From JBJFCE01 sp964437825 (GTDB lineage: Bacteria; Bacillota; Clostridia; Lachnospirales; Lachnospiraceae): DNA of 35,763 nucleotides. Below, piece by piece: positions 6,370 through 14,161 of this stretch; the stretch's first letter is position 1, and every line of letters starts with the position of its first letter. Where the stretch lies: assembly GCA_964437825.1 (NCBI GenBank), contig CAYTIH010000026.1, positions 1-35,763 on the forward strand. The letters run 5' to 3'. The notes beneath the pieces were generated by a model, which was not told where the DNA came from, did not search any database, and worked only from the letters and a program-made list of their open reading frames with translations. Made by a program: the position numbers and the translations under genes.

Positions 6370-7821
6370 TTAATCGTAATCACAATTATAGATTGGTATG
6401 CCTTGTGCTTCCATATCTTTGTAATTCCCGATGCTGATATACTTGAAATTCGGATTAGATACATCATTAAGGTGTTTGTATCGTTTTGAATTCGAGTCAT
6501 CTACCCAGATGGTGTAATCTTCCTGATAGGCATCATGCATAAGATCGACAGTAGTATCAACAAGAACCCATCTGCCGTAGTCTTCAATATAAACGGCATT
6601 CATGGCATGTTTGTTGTTGCCAATTACGAGGGCAGGAATGTCCTGTGCACGGCACATGATAGCAAGCACCTGCGAAAAGTCTTCGCAGACACCAACATTG
6701 GTCTGGCTGATATAATACTTGCCTGAATAATCGCTGTAGTAAGACCATCTTGAATGTTCACCTTGGGAAATGATCCAGTAATCATACGCAAAGTTGTCAA
6801 TGATATAATTATAGAATGCCATAAGTTTGTGTGCATCAGACCAGTCTTCTTCAACGAGTTCGGATGATTTGTTTACCCAGTAGGCAGTATCTGTTTTCTC
6901 ACCGTCTGCGACAGGAACAATCGGATAGTAGATCGGATCAGTATAGACTGCGTCAGCTTCCGTGATTCCTGCCTTATCAAGAATGCTTTCAAATAAAAGC
7001 CTGCAGTCAATGACGCTTGTTGCGTCTTTGACATCTTCGGCTACATTTACGGCATAAAGCCCGTCGTCTTCTTTGTAAATTCCGGCATTAAGCGTTGCAC
7101 CGTCGGAGAACAGCACTTGAATAAGGCCAAGCCCGTTCGGGCAGTCCTTGTAGCCTGTGATCTGATACGTATCAGCAGTCTTACTGCTCACGTAACTGCC
7201 GGAAGCAACTTCGGCCGTGACTTTGACAGGCACGATGCCGGATTCGCAGTCATCATAAGGTTTGACAATGACAGTATTGTTGTCCTTCACGTAAACAGTA
7301 AATCCATAGTCGGCTTCTGTCTCAGTCGTGATGTCGCTCTCCAGGCTTTTGCCGACCGCTGTGCAGTCGCTGAAGTTCCAGATAGCTCCCTCGTCAAATG
7401 TGAGGACGCTGTTTACGTTAAGATCCTCGTGCGTCTTCGTGGAATTACGCCATGAAGCGTCAGCGCTCTCGTGCTCTGTTTCGGCAGGTTCGGATGGTTC
7501 TTCCGGCTCTGCCGTTTCAATGAGATCACTTTCCTCATAATCCGTTTCGGGGATGCCGTCATCTTCAGGAATTTCCGTAGCAGTTTCGATCATCTGGACA
7601 GTGCTTTCCGTATCCGCATATGTGCCGGTCTGGGCACTGCACCCTGTGAGAAGCTCGATGGCAAGGCCGACGATCCCGCCGAGAATGAATATCGTGCCGT
7701 AGTATATCGTCTTGCGTATCCTTTCACGTCTCTTTGCACGCTTTCTTGCTCTCTTGTCCTGCTCCTCATACATTCTCTGTCTTTCGCAGACTTCGTGATC
7801 CATAAGTGGAAATCCTACCAT
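6370..7821 (-). CDS. Anchored transglutaminase-like protein with long acidic linker
   Basis: 483 residues. A very basic cytoplasmic N-terminus (RARKRAKRRERIRK, about 23-36) precedes one membrane segment (about 38-60). That segment ends in a lipobox-like LTGC at residues 58-61, so lipid attachment is possible but unusual this far from the start. A Glu/Thr-rich linker (about 65-125), a beta-rich middle domain (about 135-265) and a C-terminal transglutaminase-like domain follow. Its triad is Cys379 (NVGVCEDFSQ), His405 (NNKHAMNAV) and Asp422 (WVLVDTT). The start at 7821 is set by AAGGAG five bases upstream. The C-terminal domain resembles secreted TGc proteins of gut Clostridia, with no known substrate. 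It is a single-gene unit closed by the terminator at 6326-6356. Confidence 0.85.
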   Translation of the reverse strand: MVGFPLMDHEVCERQRMYEEQDKRARKRAKRRERIRKTIYYGTIFILGGIVGLAIELLTGCSAQTGTYADTESTVQMIETATEIPEDDGIPETDYEESDLIETAEPEEPSEPAETEHESADASWRNSTKTHEDLNVNSVLTFDEGAIWNFSDCTAVGKSLESDITTETEADYGFTVYVKDNNTVIVKPYDDCESGIVPVKVTAEVASGSYVSSKTADTYQITGYKDCPNGLGLIQVLFSDGATLNAGIYKEDDGLYAVNVAEDVKDATSVIDCRLLFESILDKAGITEADAVYTDPIYYPIVPVADGEKTDTAYWVNKSSELVEEDWSDAHKLMAFYNYIIDNFAYDYWIISQGEHSRWSYYSDYSGKYYISQTNVGVCEDFSQVLAIMCRAQDIPALVIGNNKHAMNAVYIEDYGRWVLVDTTVDLMHDAYQEDYTIWVDDSNSKRYKHLNDVSNPNFKYISIGNYKDMEAQGIPIYNCDYD

Positions 7822-7854
7822 ATTATCTCCTTATCTATAATTTTTTTGATCAGA

Positions 7855-8574
7855 TTACGCATGCGTTATGCATGCTTTCTGTCTGTTATCTTTTATCGCT
7901 ACCGGACGGTGCGCAGCACCGTCCTTAAAAAAGCACCATAGTGCAGAAGAACCTAACGCTCTTCCTATCGCATTCCAAAAGCCGGAATTCAAAGAATCCT
8001 TACAAGAAACATCAACAACAAAATATTTTTCCTCATAATATATTTCTTCACTAACTACATATTCATATCCATTATAATCTGCCCAATCAATGAGTCTATC
8101 GTAGTCAAGCGAAAATGCCGTGTAATATTCCACATCTCCAAGGTTTACTACAGGAATATTATAATCCAAACTTACCCAATCAGAATAATATTCAACTGAA
8201 TCTATCGTACGAACTGCTCGGACATATATAGTTCCACTTTCACCATCAGAAACTTCCACACAAGCAATATTATCCATAGCACTCATTCACAATCGGTGAG
8301 AATTTATTGATGTAGTCATTGCCGGTCTCATCAATCAAAGTTTTATTCGGAACGTCTGAGAAAGAACGAGCCTTATCACCTGCTCACTCATCGACTTCGA
8401 AAGAGAACTTCCATCCACAAATCCATAGTCTATTTCAATTTCCCTTACGCCCAAATGATCGCCACCGATAAAGATAGTATCTCTTTTCTCCTCACTGCTA
8501 TAATCATTCCATTTATCTGCATCCATCTCAGAAAGTTTTTTCAGTAATTCTTTGTTCTGATGCGTCCTCGCCGT
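7855..8574 (-). pseudogene. Frameshifted remnant of an unrecognised protein gene
   Basis: A protein-like trail crosses three frames. About 8574-8385 reads THQNKELLKKLSEMDADKWN and onward to SLSKSMSEQ. About 8383-8270 reads DKARSFSDVPNKTLIDETGN and ends SPIVNECYG-stop. An ORF from 8286 to 7855 then gives DNIACVEVSDGESGTIYVRA, a fibronectin-III-like VEYYSDW, and a Tyr/Asp-rich stretch. The last 20 codons run into a 9-bp-stem hairpin (GGACGGTGC at 7913-7921 and its complement), so even the C-terminus looks replaced. The section from 8286 could be translated as a 143-residue protein, but it has no convincing SD. No family assigned. Confidence 0.5.
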
Positions 8575-8593
8575 CTGAATTTACCTTAAACTC

Positions 8594-9817
8594 TTACATC
8601 ACAAACTTATGGAAGATCTTCTTGCCTTTTTTTACAATCAGTTCATTTCCCGTAAGTTCTTCCTTTGTGTAAGCCTTTCTGACATCGCTGACCTTCCCGT
8701 CATTCACGGTAACTCCGCCCTGCTCCACGGCGCGGCGTGCTTCGGAACGTGTTTTTGTCATTTCGCCCTTTACCAAAAGCCCGCAAATATCAATGGTTCC
8801 GTTCTGGAAATCAGCCTCTGTCAGCGTTGTTGTCGGCATATGCTCCGAGTTTCCGCTTCCGGCAAATAAGGCTTTCGCAGCTTCCTGAGCCTTCTGCGCT
8901 TCTTCCTCTCCGTGCACCAGCTTGGTAAGCTCATACGCCAGAATTTCCTTGGCAGTATTTAACTGTGCGCCTTCCCAACTGTCCATCCGGTCAATTTCCT
9001 CAAGCGGAAGAAAGGTCAGCATACGGATACATTTGAGAACATCCGCATCCGCTACATTTCTCCAGTACTGGTAAAATTCAAACGGAGATGTCTTATTCGG
9101 GTCAAGCCATACTGCGCCGGACTGCGTCTTACCCATCTTCTTTCCTTCGGAATTCAGCAGCAAAGTAATCGTCATGGCATGCGCATCCTTCCCAAGCTTT
9201 CTGCGGATCAGCTCCGTACCGCCCAGCATATTGCTCCACTGATCATCCCCGCCAAACTGCATATTACAGCCATAGCGTTTGTAAAGCTCAAGGAAATCAT
9301 AGCTCTGCATAATCATATAATTAAACTCCAGAAAAGAAAGACCCTTTTCCATTCTCTGCTTATAGCACTCCGCACGCAGCATATTGTTCACAGAAAAGCA
9401 CGCTCCGACATCTCTGAGTAGCTCTATATAATTCAAATTCAGCAGCCAGTCGGCATTATTGGCAAGAATGGCCTTTCCTTCGGAAAAATCAATGAATCTG
9501 CTCATCTGCTTTTTGAAACATTCCACATTGTGGTTTATGGTTTCCGTAGTCATCATCTGACGCATATCGGATCGTCCGGACGGATCTCCAACCATAGCCG
9601 TACCCCCGCCAATTAAGACAATCGGCTTATTGCCTGCCATCTGCAGACGTTTCATCAGACATAATGCCATAAAATGTCCTACGTGCAGACTGTCTGCGGT
9701 CGGATCAAAGCCAATATAAAAAGTTGCCTTTCCCTCATTTACCATATTACGGATTTCGTCTTCGTTGGTCACCTGAGCGATCAGCCCTCTTGCAACCAGC
9801 TCATCATAGATTTTCAT
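8594..9817 (-). CDS. tyrS: Tyrosyl-tRNA synthetase
   Basis: 407 residues, normal length. It charges tRNA-Tyr in the cytoplasm. It is a class I enzyme: HIGH motif as HVGH (45-48) after FYIGFDPTADSLHVGHF, tyrosine-pocket motifs QSYDFLELYK and GGDDQW (about 189-194), and a KMSKS equivalent KMGKT (227-231). A C-terminal S4-like RNA-binding domain is at about 343-405. GAGAGG precedes the ATG. The gene is alone in its transcript, behind a promoter and T-box leader (9951-10321). The decayed gene immediately downstream shares no terminator with it. Confidence 0.97.
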   Translation of the reverse strand: MKIYDELVARGLIAQVTNEDEIRNMVNEGKATFYIGFDPTADSLHVGHFMALCLMKRLQMAGNKPIVLIGGGTAMVGDPSGRSDMRQMMTTETINHNVECFKKQMSRFIDFSEGKAILANNADWLLNLNYIELLRDVGACFSVNNMLRAECYKQRMEKGLSFLEFNYMIMQSYDFLELYKRYGCNMQFGGDDQWSNMLGGTELIRRKLGKDAHAMTITLLLNSEGKKMGKTQSGAVWLDPNKTSPFEFYQYWRNVADADVLKCIRMLTFLPLEEIDRMDSWEGAQLNTAKEILAYELTKLVHGEEEAQKAQEAAKALFAGSGNSEHMPTTTLTEADFQNGTIDICGLLVKGEMTKTRSEARRAVEQGGVTVNDGKVSDVRKAYTKEELTGNELIVKKGKKIFHKFVM

Positions 9818-9950
9818 TTCGCTACCTCTCGTATCGTTGATCCGATACTGCCTTTCTTTTATTTTTTAGATACTTTGAAATTAGTACGGGCCAAAGCCTT
9901 TCACTTAAAACGGCATTCCCGCTTTCCGCAGATGCAGTTTCATAACACAT

Positions 9951-9979
9951 AAAAAGCCCCGCCCTAAAAAGGACGGGGC
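9951..9979 (-). terminator. T-box-controlled terminator
   Basis: On the minus strand GCCCCGTCC and GGGCGGGGC form a stem with one G-T pair, followed by five T. It overlaps the side of the T-box that forms the competing antiterminator. Confidence 0.9.
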
Positions 9980-10286
9980 AAATGACCCGTGTTACCACCT
10001 TTATTTCCTTTAGACTCACATCTAAAGGCTCATGAAGTACAGCCCTTAGGCGATACCCCTCTGCTGTAACGGTCAGCTTCCGTCATAGCCTACCAGATCA
10101 CCGTCATATCCCTTTTCCGGGCTAACACAACCATTTGCCGGATAAAAGAAACATCTGCACGATTTCCTTCTGCCATGCAGCTCCAAGATGTATTCAGTAT
10201 CAGTTTCCCACGCGCCTCTCATCACCCGGCAGCTTTCTGTGTGTTCCAAAGATACCTACTTGTTCTCTTCATCGCTTTTCAAATAT
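9951..10286 (-). promoter_or_regulatory. T-box riboswitch (tyrosine) upstream of tyrS
   Basis: The leader has the conserved T-box sequence in the antiterminator (AAGGTGGTAACACGGG, about 9985-10001 reversed), just before a terminator. Stem I at the 5' end begins GATGAAGAGAACAAGTAGG. The specifier loop in CTGAATACATCTTGG offers a UAC tyrosine codon (10192-10190), which fits the downstream gene. Uncharged tRNA-Tyr would pair there and stabilise the antiterminator. The short ORFs within this leader are not genes. Confidence 0.92.
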
Positions 10287-10292
10287 GACTGA

Positions 10293-10321
10293 ATTATAGT
10301 AAATACATACGGAAATGTCAA
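10293..10321 (-). promoter_or_regulatory. Consensus promoter of tyrS
   Basis: On the minus strand TTGACA (10316-10321), exactly 17 bases, then TATAAT (10293-10298). Transcription should start near 10286, at the 5' end of the T-box leader. Confidence 0.92.
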
Positions 10322-10428
10322 GCAATAATATTGACAGCAATAATATTAATATTGATAGCAATAATATTAAGCCTGCAATAATATCAAGCCGTTAAAATTC
10401 ATAATATCAAGCCGTCAAAATTCCTTCT
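10319..10428. repeat. AT-rich short direct-repeat array
   Basis: GCAATAATATT occurs about four times in 60 bases, each containing the near-palindrome CAATAATATTG. It is followed by two copies of ATAATATCAAGCCGT-AAAATT. The array lies immediately upstream of the tyrS promoter and contains no ORF. It could be simple expansion of a slippage-prone sequence or a protein-binding array. The stretch from there to 10511 shows nothing else. Confidence 0.6.
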
Positions 10429-10511
10429 AAATCAAAAATGCGAACATGCCTGTTACTCTTTCAGAGCTCTAAGCTATGTATTGATTACCGGTTAACTCCG
10501 TGATTTTCATC

Positions 10512-10754
10512 TCAAACGGATTCATTGATCGAAACATTATCATATCCCACCGGATCATATTCAAGCACGCAGCAGCCCGCGAGTTTGCGATATACCATCG
10601 GCAGCGGCGACATGATGCAGTTATTGTGTTCATCCTTTACGCCGCTTCGGTTGGTAAGTATTACTGTTCCGCCGTTTTCAACAAATTCATAAATATGCTT
10701 TACAACGCGCTCATCAGTGACATACATTTCCGGTGCAACGACAATTTTTTTCAC
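10512..10754 (-). pseudogene. Beta-galactosidase (GH42) internal fragment
   Basis: About 70 residues match the trimerisation/B-domain region of GH42 beta-galactosidases: VVAPEMYVTDERVVKHIYEF, GGTVILTNRSGVKDEHNN, and then PLPMVYRKLAG and VLEYDPVGYD. A full enzyme has around 650-700 residues, so both the catalytic barrel and the C-terminal domain are missing. The first codon read is a GTG overlapping the kinase stop, an accident of the deletion junction rather than a designed coupling. It is not functional. Confidence 0.7.
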
Positions 10755-13177
10755 TTTGCTTCTAAAAATATCAGTTTCACTTTAAACAAATCTCCGTCAA
10801 TAGACAGCTCCATCTCTCCTCCCATGGCCTGCATCAGGCTCTTTGCAATCGATAGCCCAAGACCATTTCCTTCCGTATTTCTGGAGGCATCTCCCCGTAC
10901 AAATCGCTCCGTTAATTCCTGGGGAGAAATATTGAGGGACTCCTGCGAAACATTCTTCATCTCCAGAATCACCTTATGATCATCTATTGATTTTGCGGCT
11001 TCCATATACACTCTGGTTCCCGGCATCGCATATTTGCAGATATTCCCGAACAGATTCGACAATACCCTCCAGACATGCCTGCTGTCTCCCGTAAAGTACA
11101 GCGCTTCTTCCGGCAGACGATTTATGAATGCCAGCTTTTTGTCAAGCAGCTTTGATTCATATTCTGCATAAACCTGCGGCAACAGTTCTCCCATACTCAG
11201 CCTTACCGGTACTACTGCAATATTTCCGCTGTTTATTTTGCTTGCTTCTATCAAATCATCAATGAGTTGTTTGAGTCTTTCGGACTTTTGCTCCAATACT
11301 TCTACATACTGCTTCTCATTTTCCGTTTCCAAGGGCTCCTTCTTTAACAGGTCCACATAAGTAATAATAGAAGTCAGGGGCGTCTTAATGTCGTGTGAAA
11401 CATTGGTAATCAGCTCCGTTTTCATCCGCTCATCTTGTAAAGAAATTTCTACGGCCCTGCGGATTCCCTGATCCATTTCATTGATTTTGTCCGCAGTTAA
11501 TCTGTTGGACAGATGATACTTCGTCGTATCCAGCTTTTCTCTTTCATTTCCTTCCGCAATCAGCTTCATCTGATCCCTAAGCATATCCTGCTCATGAAAA
11601 TAATACAGGATCACTGCGCCAATTGCCAGATCCGCAAAAGTCGTCAAAACCAAAAAAAATCCAGTGTCACTGTTTATGGATAGCAGTACGACAAAGAGAT
11701 TTACAAACAAGAACAGCAGATATCCCACAACAAATCTGACCCGTCCGTTTGCCATGATAACCAGCTTTTTCATTGTTTCAAACAACCGCTTCACTACGCG
11801 CAGGATGATACGAACGACACTTTTTTGGTACAATGTCTTTTCTTTCAGGCGGCGTACCATCTCCAGATAGAAATACAGCAGACTCACCATAAAACAGCCT
11901 GCATATATGATACCCGCTGTCAGCATATAACATGCAGTCGTACCGATTTCATTACCGTCTCCGTACTCATAAGTGTACTCATAAATCAGATAAAATGTTC
12001 CGTTAGTGATATAGGCCAGCGCTGCAGCAATCCCCAATGCGGCCGCCAGAATCATGGGATTCTTCCATCTGCTTACGGCTCGCTGCTTTTGTTCATTCCT
12101 GCCTTCCAGCATGGTCCTTCTGATCAAGGACACCCAAAATAACAGAAAAGAAACAACAAATACGCTCAAAAGCAAACGATATCCCTTTACCATTTTATAA
12201 TATACCTGTCTGTTTTGCGATAACAAATCGTCCTCGGGATAAGCAGTATCCACCCAAAGATACAGACTGCCGCCGTTCGAAAATGAAATCCTGTCCGTAA
12301 TTTCATAAGGCACTATGAATGTATTTGACAGAAAATGGTTCTCGATTCCGTTATAAATGACATAGCACCCGGAATTCATAAGGTAACTTTCTATCTCCCT
12401 CTGGATTTTTCTGTCAGAGCTTCCTTCCAAATCTATCAATGATTCAAAATCATTAAAGATAAATCCATGAAACGGGCTGACAAGTGCTGCCTTCAGATTC
12501 GTTTGCAAATTTCCAAGCCCGGCATACGCATAAAGCTCCTGTATATATTCAATGGTATTTTTAAGCTCCTTGGAATAATACTCCATACGGTACGGAGTCT
12601 CCGCATAATCATATAAGCTTTTCCCATCGCAGGTCAGGCTGCTTTCATTGACAATACAGGAAAAATTTCTGTTCCCTGAGCTCTCGGTCAGCCAGTCCGT
12701 ATATGTCATATACGGATCCTCCGCTTTATAGTCCCTTAGCTCAATGAACTGACTCTCGGTCATAAAAAAAGTCTCCACCGTTCCCCACTGAATTAAATCC
12801 TCCAAACGATAAGTAATACCGGTCAGCTTCGTACCGTTCCTGATATAATCCGCATACGCCAAATCAATCTCCTGATGATAAACGGCATTCTCAAGATCTT
12901 CCATGTTTTCTCCAAACAACAATTCCGCCTGTCTGTACTCGACAAGATCCTGCGCCTCATTCGCAAGCGCCGTGCAAAACAGCTCCGAGTCTTCATATCG
13001 CGCCATGGTTACCATCGAAACCAGATCGACCGTATTGATCGGCCCCTGATCGATATAGACGGGAAATAACAGCATTGCCAGAATATCATTCATCATCACA
13101 ACAAAAGAAACGATACAGACAATAGTTTGAAACCATCTGCTGCTCCAAAAAGACCGGTGTTTCCTATTTTTCTCCAT
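10751..13177 (-). CDS. Membrane sensor histidine kinase with large extracytoplasmic domain
   Basis: 808 residues, long for this class. A first membrane helix (about 17-40) precedes an extracytoplasmic domain of about 290 residues (41-333). Five more hydrophobic segments follow (about 334-353, 376-398, 412-440, 482-501, 508-527). The cytoplasmic kinase has a HisKA domain with His595 in NVSHDIKTPLTS, an N-box in NLFGNICKYAMPG, and a G-box GNGLGLSIAKSL (770-781). It should autophosphorylate and pass phosphate to the regulator encoded just upstream. SD GGAGG precedes the ATG at 13177. The 5' leader contains a hairpin cluster and repeat (13182-13288), which may adjust kinase dose relative to the regulator. 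The signal sensed is unknown. Confidence 0.92.
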   Translation of the reverse strand: MEKNRKHRSFWSSRWFQTIVCIVSFVVMMNDILAMLLFPVYIDQGPINTVDLVSMVTMARYEDSELFCTALANEAQDLVEYRQAELLFGENMEDLENAVYHQEIDLAYADYIRNGTKLTGITYRLEDLIQWGTVETFFMTESQFIELRDYKAEDPYMTYTDWLTESSGNRNFSCIVNESSLTCDGKSLYDYAETPYRMEYYSKELKNTIEYIQELYAYAGLGNLQTNLKAALVSPFHGFIFNDFESLIDLEGSSDRKIQREIESYLMNSGCYVIYNGIENHFLSNTFIVPYEITDRISFSNGGSLYLWVDTAYPEDDLLSQNRQVYYKMVKGYRLLLSVFVVSFLLFWVSLIRRTMLEGRNEQKQRAVSRWKNPMILAAALGIAAALAYITNGTFYLIYEYTYEYGDGNEIGTTACYMLTAGIIYAGCFMVSLLYFYLEMVRRLKEKTLYQKSVVRIILRVVKRLFETMKKLVIMANGRVRFVVGYLLFLFVNLFVVLLSINSDTGFFLVLTTFADLAIGAVILYYFHEQDMLRDQMKLIAEGNEREKLDTTKYHLSNRLTADKINEMDQGIRRAVEISLQDERMKTELITNVSHDIKTPLTSIITYVDLLKKEPLETENEKQYVEVLEQKSERLKQLIDDLIEASKINSGNIAVVPVRLSMGELLPQVYAEYESKLLDKKLAFINRLPEEALYFTGDSRHVWRVLSNLFGNICKYAMPGTRVYMEAAKSIDDHKVILEMKNVSQESLNISPQELTERFVRGDASRNTEGNGLGLSIAKSLMQAMGGEMELSIDGDLFKVKLIFLEAK

Positions 13178-13181
13178 ACTA

Positions 13182-13288
13182 ATCCTCCATGTCAGAGCAG
13201 CTTACTGCGATGCCATGCGATCATGGCATATTTGAGGCTCTGACTTAAATTGCCGATTGAAAAATAAGCTATTGAGCTTTTTTCAATC
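13182..13288 (-). repeat. Hairpin-rich leader of the kinase gene; member of SD-carrying repeat family
   Basis: In transcription order there is a long hairpin (GATTGAAAAA, AGCT-loop, TTTTTCAATC; 13255-13288), then an 8-bp outer stem GTCAGAGC/GCTCTGAC (13191-13198 with 13237-13244). That stem encloses a perfect hairpin ATGCCATG-CGAT-CATGGCAT. GGAGG and the kinase ATG follow at once. The 3' part (GCAGTAAGCTGC, CTGACATGGAGGATTAG) matches the yitT leader. It could act as an RNA switch over the kinase SD or be a passive repeat. Confidence 0.65.
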
Positions 13289-13310
13289 TACTTCTCCCTT
13301 CTGCGCAGAC

Positions 13311-14009
13311 TTACAGTTTTTCCATCTTGTAGCCCACGCCCCAAACAACTTTGATATATCTGGGTTCTTTCGGATTAATTTCGATTTTTTCACGTAAGTG
13401 TCTGATATGAACCGCTACCGTATTATCCGCAGTCAGGGCTTCTTCTTTCCAGACTGCTTCATAGATTCGGGAAGCCGAAAAAACAACACCCGGGTTCTCC
13501 AGCAGAAGTTTAAGGATCATATATTCCATCTTCGTCAGTCTGATTTCCTCACCGTCCAGAGAAACCTGTTTTTTCTCATCGTCCAAAGTAAGTCCGCCAT
13601 TTTGAAGAATCCCCCTACATTCTTCCCTTACCGACCTGCTGCCAAGCAAAGTATAGCGTCTGATCTGTGATCTGACTCTGGCCATCAGCTCCATGGGATT
13701 AAAGGGCTTTGTCACGTAATCATCGGCGCCATAAGTCAATCCGGCAATCTTATCCACATCCTCCGATTTTGCAGATAATAATATGACCGGTACCGCTGAG
13801 AATTCCCGTATCAGCTTCATGGCACGAATTCCGTCCAGCTTCGGCATCATAATATCCATAATGATAAGATGTATATCGTTTTTCTTTGCGATTTCCACAG
13901 CTGATATGCCATCATATGCCCGAAGCGTTTCATATCCCTCCTGAAGCAGATAAATTTCAATTGCGTCCACAATTTCTTTTTCATCATCACAAACTAAAAT
14001 ACGGTTCAT
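13311..14009 (-). CDS. OmpR/PhoB-type response regulator
   Basis: 232 residues. The receiver domain has the acidic pair DD (8-9), the phospho-acceptor Asp52 in LIIMDIMMPKLDG and the conserved Lys in VTKPFNP. The winged-helix DNA-binding domain spans about residues 130-230 (LTKMEYMILKLLLENPGVVF, TVAVHIRHLREKIE, VWGVGYKM). The ATG at 14009 is preferred over a TTG one codon earlier because AGGAGA lies at good distance. It precedes the kinase gene by 133 bases on the same strand, so the two form a regulatory pair. Target genes are not visible nearby. Confidence 0.95.
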   Translation of the reverse strand: MNRILVCDDEKEIVDAIEIYLLQEGYETLRAYDGISAVEIAKKNDIHLIIMDIMMPKLDGIRAMKLIREFSAVPVILLSAKSEDVDKIAGLTYGADDYVTKPFNPMELMARVRSQIRRYTLLGSRSVREECRGILQNGGLTLDDEKKQVSLDGEEIRLTKMEYMILKLLLENPGVVFSASRIYEAVWKEEALTADNTVAVHIRHLREKIEINPKEPRYIKVVWGVGYKMEKL

Positions 14010-14124
14010 CAACTTCTCTCCTGTCCATATCTCTAATCAAAATCTCTCCTTTCCTTGATATTCCTTATTACAACATGGAAAAATTAAGAAAAATGAAAAG
14101 AAATTCGAAAGATTTTCTTAAGAT

Positions 14125-14155
14125 AAGGGTACGGATCCGTTTGGTCCGTACCCTT
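14125..14155 (-). terminator. Probable terminator hairpin after the PgeF-like gene
   Basis: A perfect 11-bp inverted repeat (AAGGGTACGGA / TCCGTACCCTT) begins 7 bases beyond the stop at 14162. The following minus-strand sequence is U-rich but interrupted (ATCTTAAGAAAATCTTTC), so termination may be weak. Confidence 0.55.
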
Positions 14156-14161
14156 GTGATA

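Noticed and set aside
8335..8526. Independent 63-residue protein
   Set aside because: Its last codons are out of frame with the natural continuation that begins at about 8383; it is one piece of the frameshifted remnant.
9822..10019. Minus-strand ORF of 65 codons before tyrS
   Set aside because: It lies inside the T-box leader and terminator; structured RNA explains the sequence better.
10319..10428. CRISPR array
   Set aside because: Units are 11-20 bases, irregular, without unique spacers of constant length, and no cas genes are present.
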